The notes beneath the pieces were generated by a model. The model made no database searches, had not been told where the DNA came from, and was given only the letters and a program-made list of their open reading frames with translations. 14,716 bases of DNA from Chrysochromulina tobinii (lineage: Eukaryota; Haptophyta; Prymnesiales; Chrysochromulinaceae), in contig JWZX01002808.1 of assembly GCA_001275005.1 (NCBI GenBank), positions 1-14,716 on the forward strand, given 5' to 3'. A program made the position numbers and the translations under genes. Below, one piece after another: positions 1-7,248 of the stretch (within the stretch, counting starts at the first letter, position 1; the number at the start of each line of letters is the position of its first letter).

Positions 1-33
1 CTCGACCATCAGGTCAGACTGGTTGTGCGCAAG

Positions 34-1374
34 ATGGCGCCGCCGACGCTGACGCTTGCCGGCGGAGCCCCGAGGCCATCGGGTGGCGATGCGGGCGTGG
101 GCACGGGCGCAGATGCGCCGGCGCCCTCGAAGGACGAGCGGCTGCAGCGGCTGGTCGAGCAGGTGCGCAGCGGCAGCGCGGATGCGGCCGGAGCGCTGGC
201 TGACATGGGCGACGACGAGTCGCGGGTGGCGATTGCGAGGGCGGGCGGCATCGTGCCCCTCGTGGCGCTGCTCACGGCCCAAGACCCAGCGGCCGGGGCG
301 GAGGCGGCGCGTGCGCTGCGGAGCCTCGCGTACAACAATGCCGAGAACCAGGTCTTGATCGCGCAGGCTGGCGCCATCGCGCCGCTCGTGACACTTGTGC
401 AGAGCGGCACGGATCGCCAAAAGGAGCACGCGGCGGGTGCGCTGCGGAACCTCGCGGTCAAAAACGACGAGAACCAGGTCTTGATCGCGCAGAATGGCGC
501 CATCGCGCCGCTCGTGACGCTGGTGAAGAGCGGCACGGATGGCCAAAAGGAGATCGCGGCGGGTGCGCTGCGGAACATCGCGTTCAACGCCGATAACAAG
601 GTCTTGATCGCGCAGAATGGCGCCATCGCGCCACTCGTGACGCTGGTGAAGAGCGGCACTGATGGCCAAAAGGAGAACGCGGCGCGTGCGCTGAAGAACC
701 TCGCGGCGAAAAACGCCGACAATCAGGTCTTGATCGCGCAGGCTTGCGCCATCGCGCCGCTTTTGACGCTGGTGCAGAGCGGCACGGATCGCCAAAAGGA
801 GAGTGCAGCGGGTGCGCTGTTTTTCCTTGCGGACATAGCCGAGAACAAGGTCTTGATCGCGCAGGCAGGGGCCATCACCGCGCCGCTCGTGACGCTGGTG
901 CAGAGCGGCACGGATGGCCAAAAGGAGCACGCGGCGGCTGCGCTGCAGAGCCTCGCGTTCAACGCCGAGAACCAGGTCTTGATCGCGCAGGCTGGCGCCA
1001 TCGTGGCGCTCGTGACGCTGGTGCAGAGCGGCACGGATCGCCAAAAGGAGCACGCGGCGGGTGCGCTGCGGAGCCTCGCGTACAACAACGCCAAGAATCA
1101 GGTCTCGATCGCGCAGGCTGGGGCCATCGCGCCGCTCGTGACGCTGGTGAAGAGCGGCACAGATCGCCAAAAGGAGCACGCAGCGGGTGCGCTGCGGAAC
1201 ATCGCGCTCCACGCCGAGAACCAGGTCTCGATCGCGCAGGCTGGGGCCATCGCGCCGCTCGTGACGCTGGTGAAGAGCGGCACTGATGGCCAAAAGGAGA
1301 AGGCGGCGGGTGCGCTGCGGAACATCGCGCTCCACGCCGAGAACCAGGTCTTGATCGCGCAGGCGGGCGGCTAA
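34..1374 (+). CDS. Armadillo-repeat protein
   Basis: The product is built almost wholly of armadillo (ARM) repeats, which form a superhelical scaffold for binding protein partners. The N-terminus (about 40 residues) is Gly/Pro/Ala-rich and probably disordered. A divergent first repeat (GGIVPLVALL) follows, then near-identical units of 41 or 42 residues with the core AIAPLVTLV-SGT-QKE-AAGAL-NLA. GTC codons that open equivalent points lie at 352, 478, 601, 727, 850, 976, 1102, 1225 and 1348, so the DNA period is 123 or 126 bp and phase is always kept. The last unit is cut short by TAA just after AQAGG. The first ATG is at 34, but the frame is open to base 1, so the true start may lie outside the window. 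A GTG at 25 is an unlikely eukaryotic start. One unit carries an extra Thr (AITAPLV). The partner and cellular role cannot be told. The fold is certain, the exact start is not. Confidence 0.88.
   Translation: MAPPTLTLAGGAPRPSGGDAGVGTGADAPAPSKDERLQRLVEQVRSGSADAAGALADMGDDESRVAIARAGGIVPLVALLTAQDPAAGAEAARALRSLAYNNAENQVLIAQAGAIAPLVTLVQSGTDRQKEHAAGALRNLAVKNDENQVLIAQNGAIAPLVTLVKSGTDGQKEIAAGALRNIAFNADNKVLIAQNGAIAPLVTLVKSGTDGQKENAARALKNLAAKNADNQVLIAQACAIAPLLTLVQSGTDRQKESAAGALFFLADIAENKVLIAQAGAITAPLVTLVQSGTDGQKEHAAAALQSLAFNAENQVLIAQAGAIVALVTLVQSGTDRQKEHAAGALRSLAYNNAKNQVSIAQAGAIAPLVTLVKSGTDRQKEHAAGALRNIALHAENQVSIAQAGAIAPLVTLVKSGTDGQKEKAAGALRNIALHAENQVLIAQAGG
352..1371 (+). repeat. ARM-coding tandem array, 123/126-bp units
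   Basis: Eight consecutive unit-to-unit spacings measure 126, 123, 126, 123, 126, 126, 123 and 123 bp. The units are nearly identical at DNA level, including synonymous positions, which implies recent amplification or homogenisation by unequal exchange or gene conversion. The 3-bp difference falls in the loop after the AAGALRN-A helix (for example YNNAEN versus FNAEN). The same periodicity keeps long antisense frames open, which are shadows. Confidence 0.9.
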
Positions 1375-1432
1375 CCCCAAGCCACCTTGCAATGGGCGAC
1401 CGCTGGTCGGTCGTGCCTCCGCCGCCGCGCAC

Positions 1433-1496
1433 GTCGGCATGTGGGCGCGTCGGCATGTGGGCGCGTCGGCATGTGGGCGCGTCGGCATGTAGGCAC
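1433..1496. repeat. 16-bp minisatellite, 4 copies
   Basis: Unit GTCGGCATGTGGGCGC starts at 1433, 1449, 1465 and 1481. The first three copies are identical and the fourth differs at two positions (GTAGGCAC). It lies about 60 bases after the stop codon of the ARM gene, probably in its 3' untranslated region. Confidence 0.9.
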
Positions 1497-1866
1497 GGCG
1501 GCTCTTCGCGCCGCTCGAGCAACGCATGCCTGACCGGCCGTCGTACGTGCGGCGGAGGTCGCTGCTGTGTCGGCTGTGGTGACGCTGGTGGGCTGAGAGA
1601 GCGAGGGGGGCGGGCGTTTTGGATTGAGAGAGTTGAGTTAGAGTTGAGAGAGGGGCGGCAATGTGAAGAGACAGACGTACAGAAGTGGTATGCTGGGTGA
1701 GGTGACAGTGCAGGCGAGGACTTTTTTCTATAATCCTGTAATCTGGGATGTGGGTAATCGGATAATCCTAGCCTGCAAGCCTGCCGACAGCGTTTTGCCA
1801 TTTAAATTGACCGGTCCGATATAAGACTTAAGAGCCTGGATCTACTGTCCTCGCGGCTTCCGTAGA

Positions 1867-1883
1867 CCGTACGGGGCGTACGG
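1867..1883. other. Short perfect inverted repeat (hairpin)
   Basis: CCGTACG (1867-1873) pairs with CGTACGG (1877-1883) around a GGG loop. The stem is 7 bp. There is no T-tract after it and no gene end within 450 bases, so a terminator role is not supported. It may be chance. Confidence 0.4.
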
Positions 1884-2324
1884 ACCACCCACCACACCCT
1901 CAAGGGCAAGGCTCACGCGAAGTCACCGGGGACCCCTCAAACCCTATAATGAAAGCCTGTGCAGCTCTGCGTCCGGGCGTTGGTTGGCATGCGGAGCGCG
2001 TCTTCCGAGTTCCGTCGACCCCGGCACGGTCCGATTACGATTTCGGCATGTAGATGTACACTTTTAACATGTACACCATGAGCACTTACACCATACTTGA
2101 TACTAGTTCTCGACGCACTCGACCCCCCCCCCGAGCGTGGCATGCAAGGCGGTTCCGAGAGCCTCCAAGGCACCGGATTCCACTTACGAATTACCGTCAC
2201 GTGTCACCCGCCCGCGCCACAGCACTCATTTATGCACATGCGACTCACACATGCGACCCACACATGCCTCGGGGGTCATCTCATTAAGGGCCTCGGTAGA
2301 AGAGAGAATGAGATACAGTAGAGT

Positions 2325-5300
2325 CTAGATTGCAAGTACGGTGAGCCTTTCATGTTCTTCTTTCGCCGAGCCCTTCAACTTCTTCGTTCGTGCGCGAGCG
2401 CGCTCGAGCGCCATCGAATTCGCAATGCTGCCCGGCATGCCGGGCGCCGCGCCGGGCGTCTTCACGGGCTCTCTCTTCACACCGAGCGGTGCCGAGGCGG
2501 GTGTCGTCACGGGCGTCGAGGGGACCCTCTGCGAGGCCCCAGGTCCGAGAGCGAGGCTGCTTGACGAAGCTGGAGTGGAGGCACCCGTTGCGCCGTGATG
2601 AGCACCTGCCCGCCCGAAGACGTAAGCGCTGGCGTGCTTGAGGTACCGGTACATGCCGAGCTGTGATGTACCGAGCTGTGAAGTGCTCCGCACCGGCGCC
2701 ACCGTGGCCTCGGCTTGTTGCCCTCGTGTGTTGCCCTCGAGAGGGGCTGCACTCGACCCCTCGCCTGCCATCATCAGGCGCGTCACCTCATCTTCCACAG
2801 CCGAGGATGGCCTTCGGCTGCGCTCTGATGACCTCTGATTGCATCCCTCATCAGCCGAGGATGGCCTCCGGCTGCGCTCTCCCATCATCACACGTTTCGA
2901 GAGCTGGTGCGGTTGCGCCCCCGTGCTGAGCGTCGTGCTGAGCGCCCCTATGCTGAGCGTCGTACTGAGCGCTTCATTGAGCGTCGTGCTGAGCGACCCC
3001 GTGTCGAGCGCCGTGCTGAGCGCCCCAGCCTGCCGCACGTCGTTGCCCTCATGCGTCACCTCATCGAGGACGGGCAGAGGGCGGGCAGGCGCAGGGCAGG
3101 TAGTGGCGCCGCCCATGCTATTGGGGCTCAGCTCCCGATCGGCGGCTCCACGCTCGAGATCTCCACGCACTTCGCTCGAGCTCGAGGGTGTATCTCGGAT
3201 AATATCTCGAGATCTCCATAATCTTCGTTCGAGATCTCCACGCCCTTCGCTCGAGCTCGCCGTACTCAGCGCACTCGCCGTGCTGGCACTGACGACGTGC
3301 GCCGCTGGGGAAGGGCCATTTGCCGAGGGCAGTGACGGCGGGGAGGCCTCCTTAAAGGACTCGGGGTGATTCTCGGGGTGTTTCCCGGGGTGTTCCTTCA
3401 TGGGGAGTCCCGCGGGGGGGGAGTCCCCCGAGAATACCTCCCCTGATAAAACCTCCGGGCTCGTCTCGGGGGGCTTGGTCCGGGGGAGCTCAACCTGCAG
3501 GCCGTCAACCGCGCGCTTGGCTGCCGCCGCCGCCACCATGGCCGAGATACGCTCGTGCTTTGCCCTTAGCGACGACTCGAGGGTGCGCTGCAGCGCTCGT
3601 TCCTTATTTGGAGCGTCGGTCATCTTCTGTCGAGCCTCGGGGCTCTTCTCCAACGGCCGTAACCACTTGAAGATCGCCGAGAACGTGGGCTTCACCTCTC
3701 GTATGCGACGCGACCACTCCGTGATCAAGCTCCGCCAGCCGCGACGCATGCACGACCGACGCAAGTGGATCTCCTCAATCTCCCGATGCGCGCACAGCAG
3801 CTGGTGCAGCGTCACAGTCATCCACGATTGCATCCATTTGCCGCGGGGATTGCGATCCATCTGGCGCCGCAGCTCCCATGAGGTCCACGCGCGGCGCATT
3901 CTTCGCTCCTGCCTCCAGCGTTGAGCTCGATGCACATTCTCAAAGGCTTTCCACATCTGCATGGGGCATGTGGGGATAATGTGGGGAGAGGCGATCGGCG
4001 CGTGTGCACAAAACAGTGTGGCAATGCTCGCGCGCATCGGCCAGGCACAATCCGAGGCATCCAAATAAGGCACAATCCGAGGCATCCAAATAAGGCACAA
4101 TCCGAGGCACATCTTTCGATCCACATGTGAGATCGTATCTCGGCCTTGATTGCGCACCTCATCGTCATATTCGAGGGACTTCCACACCCACTCGGGTGGC
4201 CGCGCCCAAAAGCCAAACGCATCGGCGAGCTGCTGTAACGCCACTGCTGTGAATGTGAATGTGAATGTGAAGGGTGGCCGCGCCCAAAAGCCAAACGCAT
4301 CGGCGAGCTGCTGTAACGCCACTCGGCTCGTGCATGCACGCACCCTCGCCATGGCATAGGTGCGCTCGCGCCAGTGCTCAGCCCACGAGTCGAACGCACG
4401 AGAGAGCCCGAGGTTGAGCAGCCTTCGGGCGAACCGGCCGAGCACGAGGTCGAGCGCCGCGCCTCGGAGCTTGTCGGCGGTGCCCAGCGGGATTCTCTGC
4501 GGTCCGTCGGCAGGGGCGATGACAGAGCCCGCCTCCGCGTCTGCGACCGTGCCCACTGACGTGTCTGCGTCCGCATGTAGTACGCTCCTCGCCAGGGCCC
4601 TCCACACGCCCAAGATGGCGCTCCACGCCTTGCTCGCGACCTCGTGGACGCCGGCGCCTGCCGCCGCCGCCACGCCGTCGACGTCGTCGTCCAGCTGCAG
4701 ACGTGACGGGCTTCGTGGTAGGCTGACCAAAGCATCGCTGAGGAAATCCAAGCACAGACGTGACGGGCTGCGTGGCAGCAACATGTCGGCCTCGGCATCG
4801 GTTGAGATCCGCCCCGCCCCGCCCACATCTTCGCGCACGATGCTCAACGAGCTGGGGGCACCGGTACCGACGGCCGCAATCGGCGAGCGTATCGGGTGCC
4901 CTGCTTCGTCCCAAACGATACGCATAGGCAGTCCATCGTCATCCAGGCACACGACTTCGGCAGGTCGGAGGGCGAGCAGCTGAAGCCCTCGCGGACTATG
5001 CATCTGATTATGAAGTGAGGTGCCTCCTCCGTCAGAAGCTCCATGCGAGGCGGTGACGTGCGAGGCGGTGACGTGCGAGGCGGGTGCCGAGAGAGCCCTC
5101 AGGGGAGTCGCAGGGGGAGTCGCAGGGGGAGGCGCTTCGCCTTCGGGCACGGCTGCATGCGTCGCGGCCAAGGTCTCGGACTGTATCTCGGCCTGTATCT
5201 CGGCCCTTGCTGGTAGCTCCGCCGCCTTCGCCGCCTTCGCCGCCTTCGTCGCCTCCGCCTCCGCCTCGGCCTCCGCCTCGGCCGAGCTCGCTTCCAGCAT

Positions 5301-6677
5301 CATACCCCTCGAGAATCCGCCCGTGTACCCTCCGCCCCGGGGGGCGGCCCGCGCGGTATCTCGGATACTATCTCGGGCTGCATCTCGGTCTCGGCGGAGG
5401 CCGCCCCGGTAGCCCCGGTGCCCCCAGCTGGCGACGACGCGACTGAACAACCCCAGGTTCGCCGCCCTCTTGACGCCCTCGGGCTTGGTGTCGAGCGCCG
5501 TCGTGGGCTTGGTGGCGAGCGCCGTCGCGAGCGCCGCTCGATGCTCGAGCTTGGGATCGGGCGCCGTCCCGGGCGCGCTCGAGAAGACGCCCCGGTAGCC
5601 CGAGAGACGCCTCTGGACCTCTCGCGTCTTCCTGGGCACTTCGGGCGCTGTACCGGGCGCGCTCGAGAAGACGCCTCGGTAGCCCGAGAGACGCCTCTGG
5701 AGCTCTCGCGTCTTCCTGGGCACTCTAGAGTCGGCACTCTCCGGCGGGGGATCGGACATTATCTCGGGCTGTATCTCGGGCAGTGGTGGTGCGGGCGGGT
5801 TGGCGGGGAGCGTGGGCGTGGCCGGGGTCGTGGCAGTGGGGGTCGAGGGGAGCGGCGCGCCATCGGTCTCCTCTCTCGCCAGCAAGAGCTCCAGCGCCTG
5901 CGCGAGCTCTGCATCCGTGCACCGACGGCCGACGAGCCGCCCAAGCGCCGTATCGAGCGCATCTCGTTCCTCTTTCCATCTGTCGAGCCCCAACGGCTCG
6001 ACATGCAGGGCAGGTCGTGGCGCCGTGGTGAGCACTTGCATGCATCCGTCGAGCCCCAACGGCTCGACGGGCGCTAACGCCGCTTGGCCTAAGGGCTCCT
6101 TGCCACGTTCCTTGGATCGGTGCGTGTGGTCGGTGCGTGATTGGTCCATCTCGCTCCATCGTACCGGTACTGGATTAGGTACTGGAGCCCAAGTAGGTAG
6201 GCGATCCCTCGGGAGCAGCTCGTGATCTCGGGCTGTATCTCGGGCTGTATCTCGGGCTGGAGCCCAAGTAGGTAGGCGATCCCTCGGGAGCAGCTCGTGA
6301 TCTAAAGTGACGTGTTGGTCGGGCGTCGAGACGGGCGCGTTCAGGGTCGCTCGGCCATCGGTCGAGGAGGCGGGAACATGGGAGGAAGGAAGAGACGCTG
6401 GCTTGCGGCCCTGCTTGTCGAGCAAAGACTCGAGTTGCTTGAGACCCTCGATCTCGCGCTCATATGTGGCTGACGACGTTTCAAACTCGGAGCGGAGTGT
6501 GAACAGCTCAGCGTCGATCGTGGGCTTCGCACTCAGTTCCGTTTCCTTCGGAGGCGGAGGCTTGAGACCCAAATCGGCTGCTCCTGCAGCCCAACGATCC
6601 TTGGGCTGGAGCAGCCGCCTCCTCGCCGCAAGCGAAAGAGCTTCAGAGGCGCTCGAATCGCCAGCACGTCCTCGCAT
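2325..6677 (-). CDS. Large low-complexity protein with Sfi1-like Trp repeats
   Basis: One open frame of about 1450 codons. The first ATG is at 6677; a TTG ten codons upstream is an unlikely start, and the frame closes at 6738-6740. Residue numbers below count from that TTG. Residues 63-97 look like a short coiled coil. Residues 105-680 are Pro/Ser/Ala-rich, disordered and full of internal duplications. Residues 755-850 and 918-1015 carry repeated helices of the type L-x(3)-F-x(2)-W with basic flanks (LSRAFDSWAEHWR, LADAFGFWAR, MRRAWTSWELRR). This resembles Sfi1-type centrin-binding repeats, which act at centrosomes or basal bodies in other eukaryotes. The C-terminus is again low-complexity, ending in a basic helix. 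Residues 851-917 are probably intron-encoded. The Sfi1 assignment rests on the Trp spacing alone and is tentative. The length of the uninterrupted frame and its sensible Trp-repeat content make it a real gene. Confidence 0.68.
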   Translation of the reverse strand: MRGRAGDSSASEALSLAARRRLLQPKDRWAAGAADLGLKPPPPKETELSAKPTIDAELFTLRSEFETSSATYEREIEGLKQLESLLDKQGRKPASLPSSHVPASSTDGRATLNAPVSTPDQHVTLDHELLPRDRLPTWAPARDTARDTARDHELLPRDRLPTWAPVPNPVPVRWSEMDQSRTDHTHRSKERGKEPLGQAALAPVEPLGLDGCMQVLTTAPRPALHVEPLGLDRWKEERDALDTALGRLVGRRCTDAELAQALELLLAREETDGAPLPSTPTATTPATPTLPANPPAPPLPEIQPEIMSDPPPESADSRVPRKTRELQRRLSGYRGVFSSAPGTAPEVPRKTREVQRRLSGYRGVFSSAPGTAPDPKLEHRAALATALATKPTTALDTKPEGVKRAANLGLFSRVVASWGHRGYRGGLRRDRDAARDSIRDTARAAPRGGGYTGGFSRGMMLEASSAEAEAEAEAEATKAAKAAKAAELPARAEIQAEIQSETLAATHAAVPEGEAPPPATPPATPLRALSAPASHVTASHVTASHGASDGGGTSLHNQMHSPRGLQLLALRPAEVVCLDDDGLPMRIVWDEAGHPIRSPIAAVGTGAPSSLSIVREDVGGAGRISTDAEADMLLPRSPSRLCLDFLSDALVSLPRSPSRLQLDDDVDGVAAAAGAGVHEVASKAWSAILGVWRALARSVLHADADTSVGTVADAEAGSVIAPADGPQRIPLGTADKLRGAALDLVLGRFARRLLNLGLSRAFDSWAEHWRERTYAMARVRACTSRVALQQLADAFGFWARPPFTFTFTFTAVALQQLADAFGFWARPPEWVWKSLEYDDEVRNQGRDTISHVDRKMCLGLCLIWMPRIVPYLDASDCAWPMRASIATLFCAHAPIASPHIIPTCPMQMWKAFENVHRAQRWRQERRMRRAWTSWELRRQMDRNPRGKWMQSWMTVTLHQLLCAHREIEEIHLRRSCMRRGWRSLITEWSRRIREVKPTFSAIFKWLRPLEKSPEARQKMTDAPNKERALQRTLESSLRAKHERISAMVAAAAAKRAVDGLQVELPRTKPPETSPEVLSGEVFSGDSPPAGLPMKEHPGKHPENHPESFKEASPPSLPSANGPSPAAHVVSASTASALSTASSSEGRGDLERRLWRSRDIIRDTPSSSSEVRGDLERGAADRELSPNSMGGATTCPAPARPLPVLDEVTHEGNDVRQAGALSTALDTGSLSTTLNEALSTTLSIGALSTTLSTGAQPHQLSKRVMMGERSRRPSSADEGCNQRSSERSRRPSSAVEDEVTRLMMAGEGSSAAPLEGNTRGQQAEATVAPVRSTSQLGTSQLGMYRYLKHASAYVFGRAGAHHGATGASTPASSSSLALGPGASQRVPSTPVTTPASAPLGVKREPVKTPGAAPGMPGSIANSMALERARARTKKLKGSAKEEHERLTVLAI
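2798..2880. repeat. 29-bp direct repeat in CDS, 54-bp offset
   Basis: CAGCCGAGGATGGCCT and the 13 bases after it occur at 2798-2826 and 2852-2880 with one mismatch. The offset is 18 codons. It encodes two copies of ERSRRPSSA on the minus strand. Confidence 0.85.
2922..3032. repeat. Degenerate GCTGAGCG repeat cluster in CDS
   Basis: Units like GTGCTGAGCGCC or GTGCTGAGCGTC recur about nine times with variable spacing. On the minus strand they give an ALSTTLS-type Ser/Thr/Leu repeat (LSTALDTG, LSTTLNEA, LSTTLSIGA, LSTTLSTGA). Confidence 0.8.
3957..4157 (-). other. Probable 201-bp phase-0 intron (3n, no stop)
   Basis: On the minus strand GAG is followed by GTGCGC at 4157, and the segment ends CCCCATGCAG at 3957 just before ATGTGGAAAGCC. 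Removing it joins SLEYDDE to MWKAFENV, fusing two blocks of the Trp-repeat region. The 67 intervening residues are Cys/Ile/Pro-rich and unlike either flank. The length is a multiple of three and holds no in-frame stop, so retention would still give a full-length protein. The 25-bp tandem repeat lies inside it. Confidence 0.6.
4044..4110. repeat. 25-bp tandem repeat, about 2.7 copies
   Basis: Copies starting GGCACAATCCGAGGCA begin at 4044, 4069 and 4094, each 25 bp apart, and the third is cut after 17 bases. It sits in the putative intron of the large minus-strand gene. Because 25 is not a multiple of 3, the three copies are read in three different frames by the uninterrupted frame. Confidence 0.9.
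4194..4323. repeat. 52-bp direct duplication joined by hexanucleotide tract
   Basis: The 52 bases at 4194-4245 recur at 4272-4323, offset 78 bp (26 codons). The 26-bp joint is a (GAATGT)n microsatellite. On the minus strand this encodes two copies of VALQQLADAFGFWARPP linked by a Phe-Thr repeat, so it doubles one Trp-repeat helix in frame. Confidence 0.9.
5044..5083. repeat. 15-bp tandem repeat in CDS, 2.6 copies
   Basis: TGCGAGGCGGTGACG starts at 5044 and 5059, with a partial third copy at 5074. It encodes the pentapeptide repeat SHVTA on the minus strand, in phase. Confidence 0.85.
5218..5290. repeat. Trinucleotide/hexanucleotide-rich coding tract
   Basis: Runs of GCCGCCTTC followed by GCCTCCGCCTCG units encode a Glu-Ala run (AEAEAEAEAEA) and then a Lys-Ala-Ala run on the minus strand. 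This is low complexity inside the large gene. Confidence 0.85.
5557..5724. repeat. 84-bp tandem duplication in CDS
   Basis: The segment starting at 5557 recurs at 5641, an offset of 84 bp or 28 codons, with few mismatches. It encodes two adjacent copies of VPRKTRE-QRRLSGYRGVF followed by SSAPGTAP on the minus strand. Basic and Arg-rich, it is a possible short functional motif, but I do not recognise it. Confidence 0.9.
6182..6303. repeat. 47-bp direct repeat flanking a 12-bp repeat tract
   Basis: Bases 6182-6228 recur at 6257-6303, offset 75 bp (25 codons). Between them are copies of TCTCGGGCTGTA. On the minus strand this reads DHELLPRDRLPTWAP, then ARDTARDTAR, then DHELLPRDRLPTWAP again. 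Confidence 0.9.
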
Positions 6678-7248
6678 TTTGTACTCGTGTCCGAGCGCGA
6701 AGGGCAAGACAGCGGGCGGCGCGGCCTGCCGTTCTCTTCAAAAATGCAAACCCAACTTGTTCCAAAAAAGGGTATGAAGACTTGATGAGCATTTCGTCGA
6801 CGGGCGGATTACGGCAATTTAAATGTCGGCATGCCTTCGTTGCTTTTGCCCCTCACTAGCTCACTTGATCAGCGCGCGATACATATACATATACGCATCC
6901 CTTTTCCGTTTTCCCATAATTTCCCTGAGTCTCTTAGGGTGGACAGGCAATATTGGACAAGCGGAGAGTGTTCTACTATGTCTCGTGTTGGACGTTACGA
7001 AAGGGGGTTATATGTCCTTTGTGTTAGGCTCGGGGCCGGCTCAGCGCATGGGGTGCGCGCCCTGCACGACGCGGATGGGGAACTGCATGCATGCAGAATC
7101 TCCGAAGCATCAGCTCCAATTGTGATCATAAATCTAGATTTGTTCGGTGCAATGTGTTCGATCGACGACGTTCAACCTCGGTTGACGGCGCGCGCGGCTA
7201 GCTCGGCTCCTGCCTTTCGCGGGGATTTCAGGGTCGCCCATATTTGAA
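6678..7248. promoter_or_regulatory. Divergent intergenic region, presumed two promoters
   Basis: 570 bases lie between the start of the large minus-strand gene and the plus-strand glycosyltransferase-like gene. It is the only place either could carry its promoter. It contains an ATTTAAAT palindrome near 6818 and an AT-rich stretch ATACATATACATATACG near 6878. Neither is at a proven promoter distance. The open frames inside it look like chance and match nothing I know. Confidence 0.4.

Larger units (their letters stand above)
1375..2324. other. Intergenic region between convergent genes
   Basis: About 950 bases with no recognisable gene. The small open frames here have random-looking composition. 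It holds a 16-bp minisatellite just after the ARM gene, a short hairpin near 1875, an AT-richer patch at about 2040-2110, and a poly-C run around 2121-2130. Both flanking genes end here, so it should contain two 3' ends. I see no canonical AATAAA signal on either strand. No tRNA-like cloverleaf was recognised. Confidence 0.6.

Noticed and set aside
9-1325. Three long minus-strand open frames opposite the ARM gene, with repeated SFWPSVPLFTSVTSGAMAP
   Set aside because: They are shadows. The 123/126-bp phase-preserving repeat keeps the antisense frame open and periodic. The plus strand has the known ARM fold.
1867-1883. Rho-independent terminator
   Set aside because: No T-tract, no adjacent gene end, and a eukaryotic context.
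1700-1960. tRNA or small RNA gene
   Set aside because: No cloverleaf, no GGTTCGAATCC-like T-arm or matching A-box was found by eye.
4360-4983. Long plus-strand frame inside the large minus-strand gene
   Set aside because: No recognisable content, and Ser/Ala-rich composition expected from the antisense of a GC-rich low-complexity gene.
6831-7247. 138-codon plus-strand frame upstream of the glycosyltransferase-like gene as a separate gene or first exon
   Set aside because: No family resemblance, it ends in a different frame two bases before ATG 7249, and no clear donor site was seen to join it.
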